Source: Prolixibacteraceae bacterium
GTDB taxonomy: Bacteria > Bacteroidota > Bacteroidia > Bacteroidales > Prolixibacteraceae
Assembly (NCBI GenBank): GCA_028683385.1
Contig: JAQUIJ010000007.1
Coordinates: 186,001-250,000, forward strand
Direction of reading: 5' to 3'
Length of the DNA: 64,000 nt
Positions 43,264 through 52,071 of the stretch are shown in pieces. The position numbers and the translations under genes were made by a program. Positions within the stretch are counted from its first letter, which is position 1, and each line of letters opens with the position of its first letter. The notes under the pieces were generated by a model. The model did not search any database, was not told the DNA's origin, and saw only the letters and a list, made by a program, of their open reading frames with translations.

Positions 43264-43680
43264 ATGGACATTAGAACATCATTCAGGCGTTCATTAATAA
43301 TTGCAGTAGATTTCGACGGAACTATTGTTGAGCATCGCTACCCATCCATAGGACGCATACGTCCATTAGCTTTTGAAACACTTAGTAAGTTTCAGGCAAA
43401 TGGACATCGTTTAATCCTATGGAGTCACAGAGCTGGAAAAAAGTTGGATGAAGCAGTAGAGTTTTGTTTGTCAAATGGCATCGAATTTTATGCTGTTAAT
43501 AAAAATTATCCGGAAGAAGTCTGGGATGTAAACGATAGCCGCAAGATATTGGCCGACATATACATTGATGACCGTAATATTGGTGGACTTCCCTCTTGGA
43601 TAGAAATATTTGAATTGATATGTCCTGAAGATAAAGCTATTCCTACACCGGTAAATAAGTTATGGTGGAAAAAGAAATAA
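43264..43680 (+). CDS. Small HAD-superfamily protein (BT0820-like)
   Basis: A 138-residue protein with HAD motif I (IAVDFDGTIVE), an ILWSHRAGKKLDEA segment close to motif II and a D-I-Y-I-D-D-R-N acidic motif near residue 99. It is the minimal HAD core without a cap, like BT0820-type proteins that are often found in Bacteroidota capsule loci. A phosphatase acting on a sugar phosphate or nucleotide sugar is the likely role. It lies between wzc and the epimerase gene. Confidence 0.75.
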   Translation: MDIRTSFRRSLIIAVDFDGTIVEHRYPSIGRIRPLAFETLSKFQANGHRLILWSHRAGKKLDEAVEFCLSNGIEFYAVNKNYPEEVWDVNDSRKILADIYIDDRNIGGLPSWIEIFELICPEDKAIPTPVNKLWWKKK

Positions 43681-43705
43681 TTCTTAAAAATATGATTAAA
43701 ATCCA

Positions 43706-44755
43706 ATGACAAAAATTTTAGTAACTGGTACTGCTGGTTTTATTGGTTTTCATTTAGTTAAAAGATTACTTGGGGAAGGTCTAGATATTTTGGGAATTGA
43801 CAATATCAATAATTATTATGATATTAATCTTAAATATGCAAGATTGGCAGAAACTGGAATTATCCATTCAAATCAAATAAATGAGAATAAGAATCTGAGT
43901 TCAAAAGAAATCAAATTTGGAGAAATTATAAATTCGGATCTATATTCCAATTATCGATTTATGCGCACTGATGTGGAAAACGAGAAAGTTCTATTTGAAT
44001 TGTTTGCTTCCGAAAATTTCGACTATGTTATTCATTTAGCAGCACAGGCTGGTGTAAGACACAGTATTGAAAATCCGAATCAGTATATTCAAAGTAACAT
44101 TATCGGCTTCTTTAACATATTGGAAGCGTGTAGGAAATTCCCAGTAAGGAAATTACTATATGCCTCCAGTTCTAGTGTATATGGCAATAATTTCAAGACA
44201 CCTTTTTCAACCAATGATAAAACGGATGAACCAATAAGTCTCTATGCGGCTACAAAAAAGAGTAATGAACTAATGGCTCATGCTTATAGTCATTTGTATC
44301 AAATCCCAACAATCGGCTTACGTTTCTTTACAGTATATGGATCTTGGGGACGACCAGACATGTCCCCAATGTTGTTTGCTGATGCAATTGCAACTGAAAA
44401 ACCGATAAAAGTCTTTAATAGTGGAGATATGGAACGTGATTTTACGCATGTAAGTGACATTGTTGAAGGAATTTTTAAGCTATTGGTATCTGATAAAAAG
44501 CTAGAACATAATTACCAAATTTTTAACATTGGAAATGGAACCCCAATAAATCTACTCGATTATATAAAGACAATTGAAAAGTATATGGGGAAAAAAGCAG
44601 AATTGCTTTTTCTTCCTATGCAACCAGGCGACGTTAAACGAACTTGGGCCGACACTCAAAAATTAAGAGAATTTTGTAATTACAAACCGAATACTAACAT
44701 TGACGATGGAGTTCACGAATTCGTGAGTTGGTTTAAAAATTACAAAATTTCATAG
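43706..44755 (+). CDS. NAD-dependent UDP-glucuronate 4-epimerase-like protein
   Basis: A 349-residue extended SDR enzyme. The NAD site GTAGFIGFHLVKRLL is at residues 7-21 and is followed by GIDNINNYYDINLKYAR, a signature of UDP-glucuronate 4-epimerases. The catalytic Y-x-x-x-K is in SLYAATKKSNELMAHAYSHLY. The C-terminal half has YGSWGRPDMSPMLFADA and RDFTHVSDIVEG. It would make UDP-galacturonate from UDP-glucuronate for the polymer. The UDP-glucose dehydrogenase that supplies the substrate is not in the window. Confidence 0.88.
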   Translation: MTKILVTGTAGFIGFHLVKRLLGEGLDILGIDNINNYYDINLKYARLAETGIIHSNQINENKNLSSKEIKFGEIINSDLYSNYRFMRTDVENEKVLFELFASENFDYVIHLAAQAGVRHSIENPNQYIQSNIIGFFNILEACRKFPVRKLLYASSSSVYGNNFKTPFSTNDKTDEPISLYAATKKSNELMAHAYSHLYQIPTIGLRFFTVYGSWGRPDMSPMLFADAIATEKPIKVFNSGDMERDFTHVSDIVEGIFKLLVSDKKLEHNYQIFNIGNGTPINLLDYIKTIEKYMGKKAELLFLPMQPGDVKRTWADTQKLREFCNYKPNTNIDDGVHEFVSWFKNYKIS

Positions 44756-44892
44756 TTAATTCGGAATCTTGTCGACTTTATTACCCAAGCTCAGTAATCA
44801 AATTTTTAGCATATTGGGCATTTACATAGAAGTCTGATATTAAACCCTTTAATCCAAATATATTTTACTATTGGTGACTTATAAATATTACA

Positions 44893-46344
44893 ATGACAAT
44901 TAAACAAAAGACGATTAATGGATTAATATGGAGTTTTATCGGAAATTTTTCAAATCAAGGAGTACAATTTATCATAGGGTTGGTGCTTGCAAGGCTTTTG
45001 GCACCTAGAGAGTTTGGAATAATTGGAATGATTACGATTTTTATAGCATTATCTGAATCATTTATTGATAGTGGTTTTAATAGTGCATTAATTCGCAAAA
45101 AAAACTGTTCTCAAAACGATTATTCTACTATTTTCTTCTTCAATCTTGCGGTTAGTGTTTTCTTTGTAATTGTTTTAATTCTTTCAGCAGGCGCCATTAG
45201 TAGATTCTTTGATGTGCCCATACTGAAACCTATATTGCAAGTTTTAAGTCTGGGATTAATTTTCAGCTCCTTATCTCTAATACAGCAAACTATACTCATA
45301 AAAAGAATTGATTTCAAACTTCAAACAAAAATCTCGGTTATATCCGCTCTCACTTCAGGATTAATTGGAATTGGAATGGCATATTCGGGTTATGGCGTTT
45401 GGAGTTTAGTCGCGCGAACATTAAGTGGGTACATATTCACAACGTTATTACTATGGTTATGGAACAATTGGAAACCCACAATAACATTTAATATTCAAGC
45501 ATTTAAGGAATTATTTGGATTTGGGAGTAAGCTATTAATAAGTGGATTGATTGATACAGCCTATAATAACATATATTACCTTATCATTGGAAAATATTTT
45601 TCTCCTCAAGAATTAGGCTTTTATACGCGAGCTGATCAATTCAGAAAATTGCCTTCACAAAACATAACTGGCGTAGTTCATCAAGTGTCGTATCCTGTAC
45701 TTGCTACAATGACAGATGATCCGGTTAAACTAAAGGCGGCGTATAAAAAAATGATACGTAGTACAATATTCATTACATCCATATTAATGCTTGGTTTGGC
45801 TGCAATAGCCAAACCAATGATTTTAACAACAATAGGTGAAAAATGGCTCCCAACAGTAATCTATCTTCAAATGCTTTGTTTTATTGGTATGTTTTACCCA
45901 CTACATGCGATGAATCTTAGTATGCTGAATATTCAGGGAAGGTCAGATCTTTTCCTTCGATTAGAAATTATAAAAAAAACACTTGCAGTGCCAACTATTA
46001 TAGTTGGTATTTTCTTTGGTATTAAAATAATGATTTTAGGAATGTTTTTTAACACTTTGATTGCCTATTATTTGAATAGTTACTACTCTGGAAAAATGAT
46101 TAATTATTCGATCAAAGAGCAGATCTTTGATATTTCACCTTCTATCCTACTTGCAGTATTTATGGGAGTAATAGTCTTTATTATCGGAATTATAATGAAT
46201 GCCGCTCCAATATGGATACTAACCGTTCAACTAATTGCTGGAGCTTCTATTACATTTATCATATCAGAGCTATTCCAATTAAAAGATTACTTATACATCA
46301 AACAAATTGTTTTAGAAAAATATACAGATCTTAAAAATAAATAA
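44893..46344 (+). CDS. wzx: Wzx-type polysaccharide flippase
   Basis: A 483-residue membrane protein of the MOP/RfbX (MATE-like) superfamily with about 12 to 14 helices. The start (TINGLIWSFIGNFSNQGVQF) and the early LARLLAPREFGIIGMITIF are typical of PST-family flippases, and GKYFSPQELGFYTRADQFRK marks the mid-chain loop. It flips undecaprenyl-linked repeat units to the periplasm for the Wzy-like polymerase. The next gene starts at the base after its stop. Confidence 0.9.
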   Translation: MTIKQKTINGLIWSFIGNFSNQGVQFIIGLVLARLLAPREFGIIGMITIFIALSESFIDSGFNSALIRKKNCSQNDYSTIFFFNLAVSVFFVIVLILSAGAISRFFDVPILKPILQVLSLGLIFSSLSLIQQTILIKRIDFKLQTKISVISALTSGLIGIGMAYSGYGVWSLVARTLSGYIFTTLLLWLWNNWKPTITFNIQAFKELFGFGSKLLISGLIDTAYNNIYYLIIGKYFSPQELGFYTRADQFRKLPSQNITGVVHQVSYPVLATMTDDPVKLKAAYKKMIRSTIFITSILMLGLAAIAKPMILTTIGEKWLPTVIYLQMLCFIGMFYPLHAMNLSMLNIQGRSDLFLRLEIIKKTLAVPTIIVGIFFGIKIMILGMFFNTLIAYYLNSYYSGKMINYSIKEQIFDISPSILLAVFMGVIVFIIGIIMNAAPIWILTVQLIAGASITFIISELFQLKDYLYIKQIVLEKYTDLKNK

Positions 46345-47460
46345 ATGGAAAAACTGAACAATCCAATATATGTGACACAACCGGCTATGCCGCCTCTCGA
46401 TGAATTTGTCGATTTAATGAAACAGATTTGGGATAATCGAATACTTTCCAATAATGGTCCATTTCACAAAAGATTCGAACAAGAATTAGCGGATTACCTA
46501 GGGGTGAATTATATTTCATTATTTGCAAATGGAACTCTAGCATTGATGACAGCATTGCAAGCCCTGCGTATAACTGGAGAAGTAATTACTACTCCTTATA
46601 GTTTTGTTGCAACAACACATTCATTATGGTGGAATAACATCAAACCGGTTTTTGCTGACATTGAGCCAAAATATTTAAATCTTGATCCGGAAAAGGTAGA
46701 AGCGGCAATTACTCCGCAAACTACAGCAATTATGCCTGTACATGTTTATGGGAATCCAGCTGATGTTGAAAGATTACAACAAATAGCAGATACCTATGGA
46801 CTGAAATTAATTTACGATGCAGCACACGCATTTGGAGTAAAAATTAAGGATAATTCAATATTAAACTATGGGGATCTCTCAGTATTGAGTTTCCATGCCA
46901 CCAAAGTTTTTAACACCATCGAAGGTGGTGCGATTGTCTGCCATGACGAAAAAACAAAACAACGCATTGATTATTTGAAAAATTTTGGTTTTGCTGGCGA
47001 AACTACTGTAATTGCCCCAGGTATTAATGCAAAAATGAACGAAGTACAAGCGGCTTATGGCTTATTGCAGTTAAAATATATTGATGGGAATATTGCGAAA
47101 CGTAAATCCATTGCCGAATTATATCGACAGCAATTAATGAATGTACCTGGAATTCGTTGTATTAATGATATGCAAGGGGTAAATCACACTTATCCCTATT
47201 TCCCAATATTTGTAGATACTAAGGCTTATGGGAAATCCAGAGATGAATTATATGAAGAGTTAAAAAAGCATAACATATTTGGCCGAAGATATTTTTATCC
47301 ATTGATTAGCCAGTTTCCATCTTACAGGGGGTTAAATTCATCAAAACCGGAGAACCTGCCGATTGCTACGGGAATAACCGAAGAAGTCATTTGCCTGCCA
47401 ATTTATCCTGAATTAAGTATGGATTTAATATTATCCATTATTGATAATATTAAGATATAG
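46345..47460 (+). CDS. DegT/DnrJ/EryC1-family sugar aminotransferase
   Basis: A 371-residue PLP enzyme of fold type I. It has LFANGTLALMTALQAL for cofactor phosphate binding, IYDAAHAFGV with the pyridine-binding Asp, and SFHATKVFNTIEGGA with the catalytic Lys. The end of the chain has a typical NAD-like ILSIIDNI. The region around the Lys is close to VioA/FdtB-type nucleotide-4-keto-6-deoxyhexose aminotransferases, which make 3- or 4-amino-6-deoxyhexoses. The donor sugar synthesis (RmlA/RmlB type) is not in the window. Six bases separate it from the WbqC-like gene. Confidence 0.9.
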   Translation: MEKLNNPIYVTQPAMPPLDEFVDLMKQIWDNRILSNNGPFHKRFEQELADYLGVNYISLFANGTLALMTALQALRITGEVITTPYSFVATTHSLWWNNIKPVFADIEPKYLNLDPEKVEAAITPQTTAIMPVHVYGNPADVERLQQIADTYGLKLIYDAAHAFGVKIKDNSILNYGDLSVLSFHATKVFNTIEGGAIVCHDEKTKQRIDYLKNFGFAGETTVIAPGINAKMNEVQAAYGLLQLKYIDGNIAKRKSIAELYRQQLMNVPGIRCINDMQGVNHTYPYFPIFVDTKAYGKSRDELYEELKKHNIFGRRYFYPLISQFPSYRGLNSSKPENLPIATGITEEVICLPIYPELSMDLILSIIDNIKI

Positions 47461-47465
47461 AGTTT

Positions 47466-48158
47466 ATGAAACTAGCTGTAATGCAACCTTATTTTTTCCC
47501 TTATCTGGGATATTTTCAATTAATTAGATCAGTTGATAAATTTATTTTTTATGATGATGTGAATTTTATAAAAAATGGATGGATTAATCGTAATCAAATA
47601 GTAATTAACAACACAAAAAAATATTTTACAGTTCAATTAAAAGGAGCAAGTCCTAATAAATTAATAAATGAAATTGAGTTTACAGATAATCGCCATAAAC
47701 TCAAAAGTAGCATACAGTTGGCTTACAAAAAGGCCCCATTTTATAATGATGTTTGGCCAATTATTGAGGATTGTTTGATGTTCAAGACAGAACATATTGG
47801 CATATTAGCTATCTATTCCGTTAAAAAAGTTATTGAATATTTAGATATTGATATAAAATTAGAAATCAGTAGTGAGAATTATTCAGATACAAAAGGAATG
47901 GATAAAGCAGAAAGGCTTAGGGCAATTTGCAAACGGAATAATGCATCAACTTATATTAATCCAATTGGGGGTCAGGAGTTGTACAATAAAGAAGATTTTA
48001 AAAAGGAAAAAATTGATCTATTTTTTCTAAATACAAAATTTACGACATACAAACAATTTAACAATGAGTTCATTTCAGGTCTTTCAATACTAGACATTGT
48101 TATGTTTAACTCAAAAGAAGATATTTATAAAATGTTGGATAATTACGAGTTGATATGA
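47466..48158 (+). CDS. WbqC-family protein
   Basis: A 230-residue member of the WbqC-like family (PF08889), with the N-terminal signature AVMQPYFFPYLGYFQLI, then DKFIFYDDVNFIKNGWINRN and a mid-chain NPIGGQELYNKEDF. WbqC-like proteins accompany amino-sugar genes in many O-antigen and capsule loci and their activity is unproven; acyl or aminoacyl transfer has been proposed for some. The start lies 5 bases after the aminotransferase stop, and its own stop overlaps the next start (ATGA at 48155-48158). The protein appears soluble. Confidence 0.9.
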   Translation: MKLAVMQPYFFPYLGYFQLIRSVDKFIFYDDVNFIKNGWINRNQIVINNTKKYFTVQLKGASPNKLINEIEFTDNRHKLKSSIQLAYKKAPFYNDVWPIIEDCLMFKTEHIGILAIYSVKKVIEYLDIDIKLEISSENYSDTKGMDKAERLRAICKRNNASTYINPIGGQELYNKEDFKKEKIDLFFLNTKFTTYKQFNNEFISGLSILDIVMFNSKEDIYKMLDNYELI

Positions 48159-49108
48159 ATGCGATAGGCGGTTATTTTGATTTTGAATTATCAAAAGGCA
48201 AAGAATATCATCAAAATTCAATTAGGTTGAATACCGGAAGAAATACTTTTGAGTATATACTTAAAGTAAAAAACTATAAAAAGGTTTATCTTCCATACTT
48301 TACTTGTGAGGTAATGCTCGAACCAATTATAAAATTGGATATCCAATTTGAGTTTTATCATATTGATAATTCTTTATTTCCAATTTTTATTTTTTCTCAG
48401 GTTCAAGAACATGAAGTCTTTGTTTACACGAACTATTTCGGAATCTGCGATAAGCAGGTTCTTGAAATTTCTCTGAGATGCACGAATTTAATTATCGATA
48501 ATTCTCAGTCATTCTTCTCAAAGCCATTACCTAAAATCGACACCTTCTATTCTCCTCGAAAGTTTTTCGGAGTGTCAGATGGTGCTTATCTATATATCGA
48601 TAAATATTTAGAACAAGATTTAGAATTAGATGTATCTTATGAACGAATGTCGCACCTTTTAAAAAGAACAGATTGTTCTGCTGAATTTGGTTTTGATGAT
48701 TTCAAAAGAAACGATGATGTGTTGAGAAATAATCCTATAAGAAAGATGTCGAAATTAACAAATGCAATTTTATCTTCAATTAATTATGATATAATAAAAC
48801 AACAAAGGATAGAGAATTTCTATGAATTGCATTCTTATCTGAAAAATACGAACAAATTAAAAATAGAGCTAATTGATGACCAAGTTCCAATGGTTTACCC
48901 CTATTATTCTGACAATCAAAAATTGAGGGGAAACCTGCTAAAAAGTAATATTTATATTGCTACCTATTGGCCCAATGTTATGGATTGGTGTTCTGAAAAT
49001 GAGCTCGAATATCAATTTGCAAAAAGAATTTTGCCTTTGCCAGTTGATCAGCGATATGGAATAATGGATATGAAAAAAATAATTCAATTAATAAAAAAAA
49101 ATGTCTAA
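48155..49108 (+). CDS. Divergent DegT-like PLP-fold protein
   Basis: A 317-residue protein I do not recognise by name, but it shows the bones of a fold-type-I aminotransferase: TGRNTFEYIL near residue 27, VYLPYFTCEVM near 44, LIIDNSQSFF with D115 and Q118, and SPRKFFGVSDGAYL with K136. The residues that would hold PLP are present, yet the chain is about 50 residues shorter than usual and diverged. It is translationally coupled to both neighbours (ATGA with WbqC, 8-base overlap with ATP-grasp). It may act on the amino-sugar route or have lost catalysis. Confidence 0.65.
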   Translation: MNAIGGYFDFELSKGKEYHQNSIRLNTGRNTFEYILKVKNYKKVYLPYFTCEVMLEPIIKLDIQFEFYHIDNSLFPIFIFSQVQEHEVFVYTNYFGICDKQVLEISLRCTNLIIDNSQSFFSKPLPKIDTFYSPRKFFGVSDGAYLYIDKYLEQDLELDVSYERMSHLLKRTDCSAEFGFDDFKRNDDVLRNNPIRKMSKLTNAILSSINYDIIKQQRIENFYELHSYLKNTNKLKIELIDDQVPMVYPYYSDNQKLRGNLLKSNIYIATYWPNVMDWCSENELEYQFAKRILPLPVDQRYGIMDMKKIIQLIKKNV

Positions 49109-50384
49109 TTCAAGCAAAAAAAAATTATTAATATTAGGTGGTATTGCACTTTCAAAAGAGATAATTGAAAGTGCAAAAAGACAAGGTGCTATTGTATATG
49201 TTACTGACTATCTTGAAGACTCACCTTCAAAAAATTATGCTGACAAAAGCTTTATGATAAGCACAGTTAACATAGATGCATTAGTTGAATTAGTGAAACA
49301 AGAAAGTATTGATGGTATCCTGACCGGATATATCGATTTATTACTTCCATTTTACCAGCAATTATGTGAGAAAACCGGAAAATATTGTTATGCTACTGCA
49401 AAACAAATTGAACTCTTTACAGATAAAATAAAATTCAAAAATTTATGTAAGAAATTTAACATTCCGGTTGTTGAAGAATACTTCATAAATAATCCATTTG
49501 ATATTAGACAGTTAAATAACTTTAATTATCCGGTTTTATTAAAACCTGCCGATAATAGTGGGGGACGTGGAATTACTATTTGTAGAGATGCATCAACTTT
49601 TGAATCCAATTATCAGAAATCAATGTCCTTCTCTCCTTCAAAAAATGTTTTGATTGAACGCTACATTGAGGCGGAAGAAGTTACAATATTCTATTTAATA
49701 GACGATGGTAATATTACATTAACCGCGATGGGTGATCGTTTTGTTAAGCATATTCAGGATAACATTATTCCGCTACCAATTGGATATTTTTTCCCGTCGA
49801 AATATTTAGATATTTATAAAAAGCAACTTCATAATAAAGTTGTGGAAATGTTTAAATCTATTGGACTGAAAAATGGAATGCTTTTTATTCAATCCTTTGT
49901 AGTAAACGGCGAATGTATTTTTTATGAAATTGGCTATAGATTGACTGGGTCGTTGGAGTATAAACTCATTAACCATTCTTGCGGTTTAAATCCTTTGGAT
50001 ATGATGGTGAATTTTTCGCTAACCGGAAATATGGGTTTAAATAATCAAAAAACAAGATTTAATCCAGACTTTAATAATAAGGTTTATAGCAACATGTCAT
50101 TTTTAATTAAACCCGGTATAATTGGGAAAATAAACGGTACAAAGGAAATTGAGAAATTGGACAATGTAATTGATATTGTACTTTCCTATAAAAAAGGCGA
50201 TGAAATACCATTAAACGCATTAGGTACATTGGCCCAAGTTGTTGCCAGAGTTTTTGTTTGGGCAGATACCAAAAGTCAATTGGCTAATATAATGCAGACA
50301 ATAAAACAGCAAATTTCTGTTGTAGATCAAAATGGGGAAAATATGCTGATTTCGGATTTCGATTACAATACGATTTTAATATGA
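49101..50384 (+). CDS. ATP-grasp ligase of the polysaccharide locus
   Basis: A 427-residue ATP-grasp protein. An N-terminal pre-ATP-grasp Rossmann-like part (KLLILGGIALSKEIIESAK) is followed by the nucleotide-binding domain: YPVLLKPADNSGGRGITICRD near residue 155, VLIERYIEAEEVTIFYLI, and the metal-binding FYEIGYRLTGSLEY near 276. ATP-grasp enzymes make amide or similar bonds from a carboxylate via an acyl phosphate. With a WbqC protein and aminotransferases as partners, coupling an amino acid or other acid to an amino sugar is a reasonable guess. Start and stop overlap the neighbours (8 and 4 bases). Confidence 0.85.
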   Translation: MSNSSKKKLLILGGIALSKEIIESAKRQGAIVYVTDYLEDSPSKNYADKSFMISTVNIDALVELVKQESIDGILTGYIDLLLPFYQQLCEKTGKYCYATAKQIELFTDKIKFKNLCKKFNIPVVEEYFINNPFDIRQLNNFNYPVLLKPADNSGGRGITICRDASTFESNYQKSMSFSPSKNVLIERYIEAEEVTIFYLIDDGNITLTAMGDRFVKHIQDNIIPLPIGYFFPSKYLDIYKKQLHNKVVEMFKSIGLKNGMLFIQSFVVNGECIFYEIGYRLTGSLEYKLINHSCGLNPLDMMVNFSLTGNMGLNNQKTRFNPDFNNKVYSNMSFLIKPGIIGKINGTKEIEKLDNVIDIVLSYKKGDEIPLNALGTLAQVVARVFVWADTKSQLANIMQTIKQQISVVDQNGENMLISDFDYNTILI

Positions 50385-51292
50385 AAACAGTTTTAATTAC
50401 TGGCGCAGCTGGATTTCTTGGAAAATACTTAATTCGAAATTTGTTAAAGGACGGTAATTATCAGATTGTTGCTTTTGATATTTCTGAAACCATGATGCCG
50501 AAAGAGTTCAGTCGTTTTAATAACATCAGATTCTATTCATTATCCAATTGGCAGCTAAACAATAAAGAAATTTTTAAAGAAATTGACATCGTAATTCATT
50601 TGGCATTTGCCCGAGCAATAAAAGGCAACAAAGAAATAGCGATGAGTTTAAAATTTACAAATGATTTCTTCCATGATATTTCAAATAGTAGCATTCAAGC
50701 TTTAATTAATATATCAACTCAAGAAGTTTATGGAGAAACTAAAGGGTTAGTTTGGACAGAAGAGACGCCAGTTGCACCAACAACAGTTTATGGTTGTGCA
50801 AAATATGCAAGTGAGATTTTCACTAATAATGTATCACTATATAATAAAACAGTAACCACGTCTTTGAGGCTTGCTGGTTTATTAGGACAAGACACAGAAA
50901 ATCGAATGGTAAATAAGTTTGTCGATTTCGCCATCAAAGGAGAAACTATTAATATTATTGGAGAAAAACAAGTATTCTCACAAATTGATGTCAGAGATGC
51001 TGCCAATGCAATTGTTTCATTGCTAAAAACGCCATTAAGTCTATGGCGAAATAATTATAACCTTGGATATACACGCAGTTATTCTATTACTGAAATCGCT
51101 GATTTGATTTCTTTTGTAGCAAAATCAAAATATAATCTCGATGTGAATATTAACTTATTGGATTCAGATATTGATTTTAAAGCTATTTTGGATTCATCAA
51201 GATTTTATGAAACAATGAATTGGTATCCAAGTTATGATATGTGCAAAATTGTCGATTCTATATTTGAATATAAACTTTATTTAAATAAATAA
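50381..51292 (+). CDS. NAD-dependent epimerase/dehydratase (SDR family)
   Basis: A 303-residue extended SDR enzyme: TGAAGFLGKYLIRNLLKDG (NAD site), ALINISTQEVYGE and TTVYGCAKYASEIF with Y-x-x-x-K, then QIDVRDAANAIVSLL. It resembles nucleotide-sugar epimerases or reductases. The exact sugar is unknown. It is coupled by ATGA to the ATP-grasp gene and lies one base before the acyltransferase gene, as part of the overlapped cassette. Confidence 0.85.
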   Translation: MKTVLITGAAGFLGKYLIRNLLKDGNYQIVAFDISETMMPKEFSRFNNIRFYSLSNWQLNNKEIFKEIDIVIHLAFARAIKGNKEIAMSLKFTNDFFHDISNSSIQALINISTQEVYGETKGLVWTEETPVAPTTVYGCAKYASEIFTNNVSLYNKTVTTSLRLAGLLGQDTENRMVNKFVDFAIKGETINIIGEKQVFSQIDVRDAANAIVSLLKTPLSLWRNNYNLGYTRSYSITEIADLISFVAKSKYNLDVNINLLDSDIDFKAILDSSRFYETMNWYPSYDMCKIVDSIFEYKLYLNK

Positions 51293-51293
51293 T

Positions 51294-51830
51294 ATGAACA
51301 ATTATAAGAAAGAGCAGAGAAAAAGACGGTTAATGATAACATTTTATAGCTCAAATTGGTTCTCTTTAAATTTTACTTATAAATGGCGCATTAAAGCGTA
51401 CAAAAAAATATTTGATATAGGAGAAAATATTGGCATTGAGTCAGATGTTTGGTTAATAAGAACGCATGGATTAAATGGCAAAATCAAAATTGGTCAGAAT
51501 GTTATTTTAGCTAAACATGTATTTATTGACTATTCTGGTGAAGTAATAATTAGAAATAATGTAACACTGTCTGATGGTGTTCATATTCTATCGCACAAGC
51601 ATGATCTATATAAATTAACACATAGACTAGGTAATCACGGAGCTGAACCTATGCGAACCATTATTAACGAAGGAGCATGGATTGGTTCGAAAGCTATAAT
51701 TCTTCCTGGCGTAGAAATTGGTGCATATGCGGTTGTTGGCGCTGGAGCAGTTGTAACAAAAAATGTCGAACCCTATACCTTAGTTGGAGGTAATCCAGCT
51801 AAGTTTATTAAAATACTTGATGCAAAATAA
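51294..51830 (+). CDS. Left-handed beta-helix acyltransferase
   Basis: A 178-residue hexapeptide-repeat O- or N-acetyltransferase of the WcaF/CatB/NodL type. The beta-helix covers about residues 45-170 with repeats such as IGQNVILAKHVFIDYSGEVI. The HILSHKHDL segment near residue 97 holds the catalytic histidine. GAWIGSKAIILPGVEIGAYAVV then VGAGAVVTKNVEPYTLVGGNPAK close the helix. It likely acetylates a sugar of the repeat unit with acetyl-CoA. It closes the cassette, one base after the SDR gene and 241 bases before the next gene. Confidence 0.88.
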   Translation: MNNYKKEQRKRRLMITFYSSNWFSLNFTYKWRIKAYKKIFDIGENIGIESDVWLIRTHGLNGKIKIGQNVILAKHVFIDYSGEVIIRNNVTLSDGVHILSHKHDLYKLTHRLGNHGAEPMRTIINEGAWIGSKAIILPGVEIGAYAVVGAGAVVTKNVEPYTLVGGNPAKFIKILDAK

Positions 51831-52071
51831 TATAGAATATAATATTATTGATCTCAGGCTTCAAGACAATCAAAAAAAATAATTTTAATTTCTTGAAATC
51901 AAATTCTCTATATTATGACTATAACACACGAACATTTTGATCTATGCGACAGTATCAATAGATTAGTAAAATAAATCATTGATCGATTTTGTTTCCATTG
52001 AGAATCACATGTAAAATAGGTGTTTCATTCAAAATGAAATTAGGATTTTACGACTAATTTATTGAAAATTT

